NCBI GenBank assembly: GCA_004555055.1 | Contig: SFJN01000106.1 | Span: forward strand, 1-9,122 | From: Bacteroidales bacterium | GTDB taxonomy: Bacteria > Bacteroidota > Bacteroidia > Bacteroidales > Bacteroidaceae | Reading direction: 5' to 3' | Length of the DNA: 9,122 bases | Shown: positions 7,464 to 9,122 of the stretch, piece after piece | How positions within the stretch are numbered: the stretch's first letter is position 1 | How the letters are laid out: each line of letters opens with the position of its first letter | Made by a program: the position numbers and the translations under genes | Notes under the pieces: generated by a model | What the model was told of the DNA's origin: nothing | Databases searched by the model: none | The model's input: the letters and a program-made list of their open reading frames with translations, nothing else

Positions 7464-8366
7464 TTATTCCTGCATGGCCGTTCCAAGGCTCTTCATGGCG
7501 GCAGAAATGTCGTGGTCGATGGCGGTGCTGACCGGCACAAGGGGCAGGCGCAGTACGTTGTTACAGAGACCGCGATGGTGCATCATGCACTTCACTCCGG
7601 AAGGGTTGCCCTCGACAAAGGCAAGTCGGAAGATTTCGCCCAGACTGCGATGGATGTCCAATGCGGCATCGTAGCGGCCTTCGAGCGCAGCGTGTACCAA
7701 CTCGCCCATCTCCTCCGCAAAGGCGTTTCCTGTGGCAGAAATCAGTCCGGAACCGCCGAGAAGCATCACTTCAATGGCAATGGCATCGTCGCCACTGATG
7801 ACCTCGAAACCGTCGGGGGCCATCTCAATGATTCGCTCCACCTGCTGCAGGTTTCCGCTGGCTTCCTTGATGGCCACCACATTCTCGTAGTCTGCAGCGA
7901 TGCGTACGACAGTTTCGGGAAGGAGATTTACACCTGTGCGTCCTGGAATATTATAGAGGACGATAGGGAGTGGCGAGGCTTCGGCCACCATGGCGAAATG
8001 ACGGTAAAGCCCCTCTTGTGACGGCTTGTTGTAATAGGGGGCTACGATGAGCACTCCGTCGAAACCGTCAAGGTTGGCTGTGGCAAGGTATTCACACACC
8101 TGATGGGTGCTGTTCGAGCCGCATCCTAACAGAAGGGGTACGCGGCCGTCGACAGTCTCCACAAAGGTGTCCATGACCATTTCGCGCTCTTCTGTGCTTA
8201 GTGTGGGGGTTTCGGCCGTTGTGCCCAGCACACATAGATAATCCACCTGTCCTTGGTCGAGCAGGAAACGGATATGTTCGCGAAGGGCATAAAAATCGAT
8301 ATTGCCTTCGGGGCTGAAAGGGGTAACGACTGCCACACCGTACCCTTTGAAAATATTGGTTCTCAT
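7464..8366 (-). CDS. dapA: 4-hydroxy-tetrahydrodipicolinate synthase
   Basis: Condenses pyruvate with aspartate semialdehyde in the cytoplasm, the first committed step of the diaminopimelate and lysine pathway, supplying both lysine and the peptidoglycan cross-link residue. The 300-residue protein is a complete (beta/alpha)8 barrel of normal length. Key residues are all present: GTTAE (48-52) with T49 equivalent to E. coli T44, PYYNKPSQEG (110-119) with Y112, YNIPGRTG (138-145) with Y138 and substrate-binding R143, and the Schiff-base lysine K167 in IKEASGN. GSGLIS (205-210) and the late NPSGVK (254-259) are also family-typical. The ATG at 8366 is chosen because MRTNIFKGYGVAVVTPF matches the usual DapA N-terminus; the frame stays open upstream to 8555 but that part is leader sequence containing the promoter. 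It has its own consensus promoter and a leader hairpin, and lies directly upstream of the porin gene. A. related pyruvate aldolase (for example N-acetylneuraminate lyase) is less likely given the motif set. Confidence 0.95.
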   Translation of the reverse strand: MRTNIFKGYGVAVVTPFSPEGNIDFYALREHIRFLLDQGQVDYLCVLGTTAETPTLSTEEREMVMDTFVETVDGRVPLLLGCGSNSTHQVCEYLATANLDGFDGVLIVAPYYNKPSQEGLYRHFAMVAEASPLPIVLYNIPGRTGVNLLPETVVRIAADYENVVAIKEASGNLQQVERIIEMAPDGFEVISGDDAIAIEVMLLGGSGLISATGNAFAEEMGELVHAALEGRYDAALDIHRSLGEIFRLAFVEGNPSGVKCMMHHRGLCNNVLRLPLVPVSTAIDHDISAAMKSLGTAMQE

Positions 8367-8423
8367 TGTGATTGTCTTCAGGGGGATTTCCCTACAGTAA
8401 TTGTGTATGATGATAAGGTGCGT

Positions 8424-8458
8424 ACATAAAGACGGTGATGATGCGCTTGCCTTTATGT
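8424..8458 (-). promoter_or_regulatory. Stem-loop in the dapA leader
   Basis: ACATAAAG (8424-8431) and CTTTATGT (8451-8458) are exact reverse complements. In the minus-strand RNA the stem extends inward by a G-U and a C-G pair to about 10 bp, with a 15-base loop. It lies in the transcribed leader, between the predicted start near 8474 and the dapA ATG at 8366. It is not followed by a T tract, so it is not a terminator. A role in mRNA stability or translation is possible. It does not have the length or architecture expected of a lysine riboswitch. Confidence 0.45.
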
Positions 8459-8472
8459 GCTGACATTCATGT

Positions 8473-8502
8473 TGTTTCGTACAAAAATACGAACTGTTTC
8501 GT
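8473..8502 (-). promoter_or_regulatory. Operator-like inverted and direct repeats over the dapA -7 element
   Basis: TTCGTA (8476-8481) and TACGAA (8488-8493) form a perfect 6-bp inverted repeat with a 6-base centre that coincides with the -7 element. In addition the octamer TGTTTCGT occurs twice, at 8473-8480 and 8495-8502, a 22-base period or about two helical turns. Either repeat set could bind a regulator that competes with RNA polymerase. No regulator gene is in view and the repeats may be partly accidental. Confidence 0.35.
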
Positions 8503-8512
8503 TTTCTGACAA
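8482..8512 (-). promoter_or_regulatory. Bacteroides-type vegetative promoter for dapA
   Basis: On the minus strand TATTTTTG (8482-8489) matches the -7 consensus TAnnTTTG exactly, and TTG (8510-8512, within CTTG) lies 20 bases upstream, within the 19-21 base spacing known for the Bacteroidetes primary sigma factor. Transcription would begin about seven bases downstream, near 8474, giving dapA a leader of roughly 105 bases. This is the clearest promoter in the window, and it sits below a strong terminator, so dapA starts a new transcription unit. Confidence 0.7.
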
Positions 8513-8623
8513 GTGACGTGCGGAAAAACAGGCAAAGCCAAAGGAAGTCCGCCACGTTTTCTTCTCTCTGCTTCTAAAAATAGGGGTAAGGTCTTGTGAA
8601 AGGCATCGGTGCTGAACGGCTCT

Positions 8624-8635
8624 CCCCCCCCCCCC
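8624..8635 (-). repeat. Homopolymer tract, twelve G on the minus strand
   Basis: Twelve consecutive C on the plus strand directly abut nine A, giving T9-G12 on the minus strand. The tract lies between the DUF4494 terminator and the dapA promoter, about 112 bases upstream of the -33 element. Such runs are prone to slipped-strand length change. Here a length change would not alter the spacing of the dapA promoter elements, so any effect would have to act from upstream. An assembly or basecalling length error is also possible. Confidence 0.8.
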
Positions 8636-8675
8636 AAAAAAAAAGTGCAGGAGCCACAAATGGGTGTGACTCCTG
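8636..8675 (-). terminator. Intrinsic terminator after the DUF4494 gene
   Basis: In the minus-strand RNA the arms 8665-8675 and 8648-8658 form an 11-bp stem (ten Watson-Crick pairs and one G-U) with a 6-base loop. After CAC comes a run of nine T (8636-8644). This is a textbook rho-independent terminator about 120 bases past the DUF4494 stop, and it separates that gene from dapA. Confidence 0.88.
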
Positions 8676-8732
8676 ACATTTGTCAATGGTTTTCGATGGC
8701 TGTAGAAAACGGAAGGCTTTCGTTAAACCAAA

Positions 8733-8754
8733 TGAGCAAAACAGCGCTTGCTCA
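8733..8754 (-). other. Stem-loop just after the DUF4494 stop
   Basis: TGAGCAA (8733-8739) and TTGCTCA (8748-8754) are exact reverse complements with an 8-base loop. The hairpin begins about 42 bases past the DUF4494 stop. On the minus strand it is followed by TTTGGTTT, a poor T tract, so it may act as a weak first terminator or protect the mRNA 3' end ahead of the strong terminator. One arm with part of the loop includes the octamer GCGCTTGC (8744-8751). Confidence 0.4.
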
Positions 8755-8795
8755 ATCTTTGCCATGGCGAGAAAAGATAGGGAAGAAATTCATGC

Positions 8796-9122
8796 TTAAG
8801 CCTTTTCTGGCAAGTCAAGCTTCTGCCGGTAGACATCGAGCAGAGCGGTTTCAGTGATGGCTGCAATGGTGTAGTCGGCCATACTGCCCTTCATCCCCTC
8901 GTCGAGACGTTTCAGGGCATCATGGAAACTGGCAGCCTGTACCATCATATTGTGACTGGTCTTTTTTTCTTTGCCTGACTTTTCGTCAAGGGTGATGAAC
9001 ACTAATTTGGCTTTATACCACTTGTCGGCGCTGTCCTCGAGGGTATCAAAGATTTCGGCAAATCTTGCGCGTGTGATGTTTGTGACTTCGAACTCTCCGG
9101 AAATATAGGGCGATACTTCTTC
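8796..9122 (-). CDS. DUF4494 domain-containing protein, C-terminal part (N-terminus outside the window)
   Basis: The last 108 residues of a protein whose frame is open to the window edge; the start lies beyond it. The visible part resembles the C-terminal two thirds of DUF4494 proteins, small (about 150 residues) soluble proteins restricted largely to Bacteroidetes and of unknown function. Recognisable segments are YISGEFEVTNI (6-16 of the visible part), the WYKAKLVFITLDEKSGKEKK strand-turn region, NMMVQAASFHDALKRLDEGM, and MADYTIAAITETALLDVY near the end. There is no signal peptide or membrane segment in view and no catalytic motif. A GTG at 9002 falls inside the conserved strand, so it is an internal valine, not the start. 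A hairpin and a strong terminator follow, so this gene ends its own transcription unit. The family call is from memory of conserved sequence; I infer no function. Confidence 0.8.
   Translation of the reverse strand, partial: EEVSPYISGEFEVTNITRARFAEIFDTLEDSADKWYKAKLVFITLDEKSGKEKKTSHNMMVQAASFHDALKRLDEGMKGSMADYTIAAITETALLDVYRQKLDLPEKA

Noticed and set aside
7239..8021. Plus-strand open frame of 260 codons
   Set aside because: Antisense to dapA and the porin start. The minus-strand dapA motifs (GTTAE, YNIPGRTG, IKEASGN) prove the coding strand.
8367..8474. Lysine riboswitch in the dapA leader
   Set aside because: The leader is too short and has only one clear stem; the multi-helix architecture of that riboswitch is not present.
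8367..8555. N-terminal extension of dapA up to 8555
   Set aside because: The extension lies over the promoter and leader; DapA proteins begin at the MRTNIFKGYG segment.
8453..8765. Several 60-80 codon minus-strand frames between the DUF4494 gene and dapA
   Set aside because: They cross the terminator hairpin, T9 and G12 tract and overlap the dapA promoter; homopolymers create the open frames.
8609..8857. Plus-strand 82-codon frame over the C12/A9 tract
   Set aside because: Homopolymer-derived, antisense to the end of the DUF4494 gene, no family resemblance.
1..9122. CRISPR arrays, insertion sequences, tRNA or rRNA genes
   Set aside because: No regularly spaced repeats, transposase-like protein, terminal inverted repeats with duplications, or tRNA/rRNA signature sequences were seen on either strand.

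Overview
The window looks like a chromosomal core segment of a Bacteroidales bacterium, most likely a moderately GC-rich member of Prevotellaceae. The evidence is lineage-specific: an outer-membrane protein of the Bacteroidetes 'putative porin' type, a DUF4494-type protein, the Bacteroidetes form of DnaE, start codons without clear Shine-Dalgarno sequences, and one promoter matching the Bacteroides vegetative consensus (TTG, 20 bp, TAnnTTTG). The genus is an inference.

All five genes lie on the minus strand, so transcription runs from high to low coordinates. In that order they are: the C-terminal part of a DUF4494 protein (8796-9122, cut by the window edge), dapA for 4-hydroxy-tetrahydrodipicolinate synthase (7464-8366), a signal-peptide-bearing porin-like beta-barrel protein (5094 to about 7247), dnaE for the alpha subunit of DNA polymerase III (1243-4992), and a family 2 glycosyltransferase (137-1030). 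The long plus-strand open frames are antisense shadows of these genes.

The richest non-coding stretch is 8367-8795. It holds a hairpin just after the DUF4494 stop, a strong intrinsic terminator with a nine-base T tract, a run of twelve G (minus strand), a consensus promoter for dapA overlapped by an inverted repeat and flanked by an 8-bp direct repeat, and a hairpin in the dapA leader. The porin starts shortly after dapA and is probably co-transcribed with it, perhaps helped by an internal promoter. No terminator is evident between the porin and dnaE. The 212-base gap between dnaE and the glycosyltransferase holds an 8-bp perfect stem-loop, a 10-bp palindrome and a start-less coding-like stretch. 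The glycosyltransferase is followed by two AT-rich inverted repeats that may end transcription.

The gene products act in unrelated processes: lysine and diaminopimelate synthesis, the outer membrane, replication and glycan assembly. This fits a housekeeping neighbourhood rather than a dedicated system. I see no mobile element, CRISPR array, tRNA or rRNA, and no convincing undescribed multi-gene system. The points most worth a second look are the dapA promoter architecture, the octamer GCAAGCGC recurring only in intergenic hairpin regions, the G12 tract, the intact metal-ligand set in the DnaE PHP domain, and the uncharacterised DUF4494 protein.
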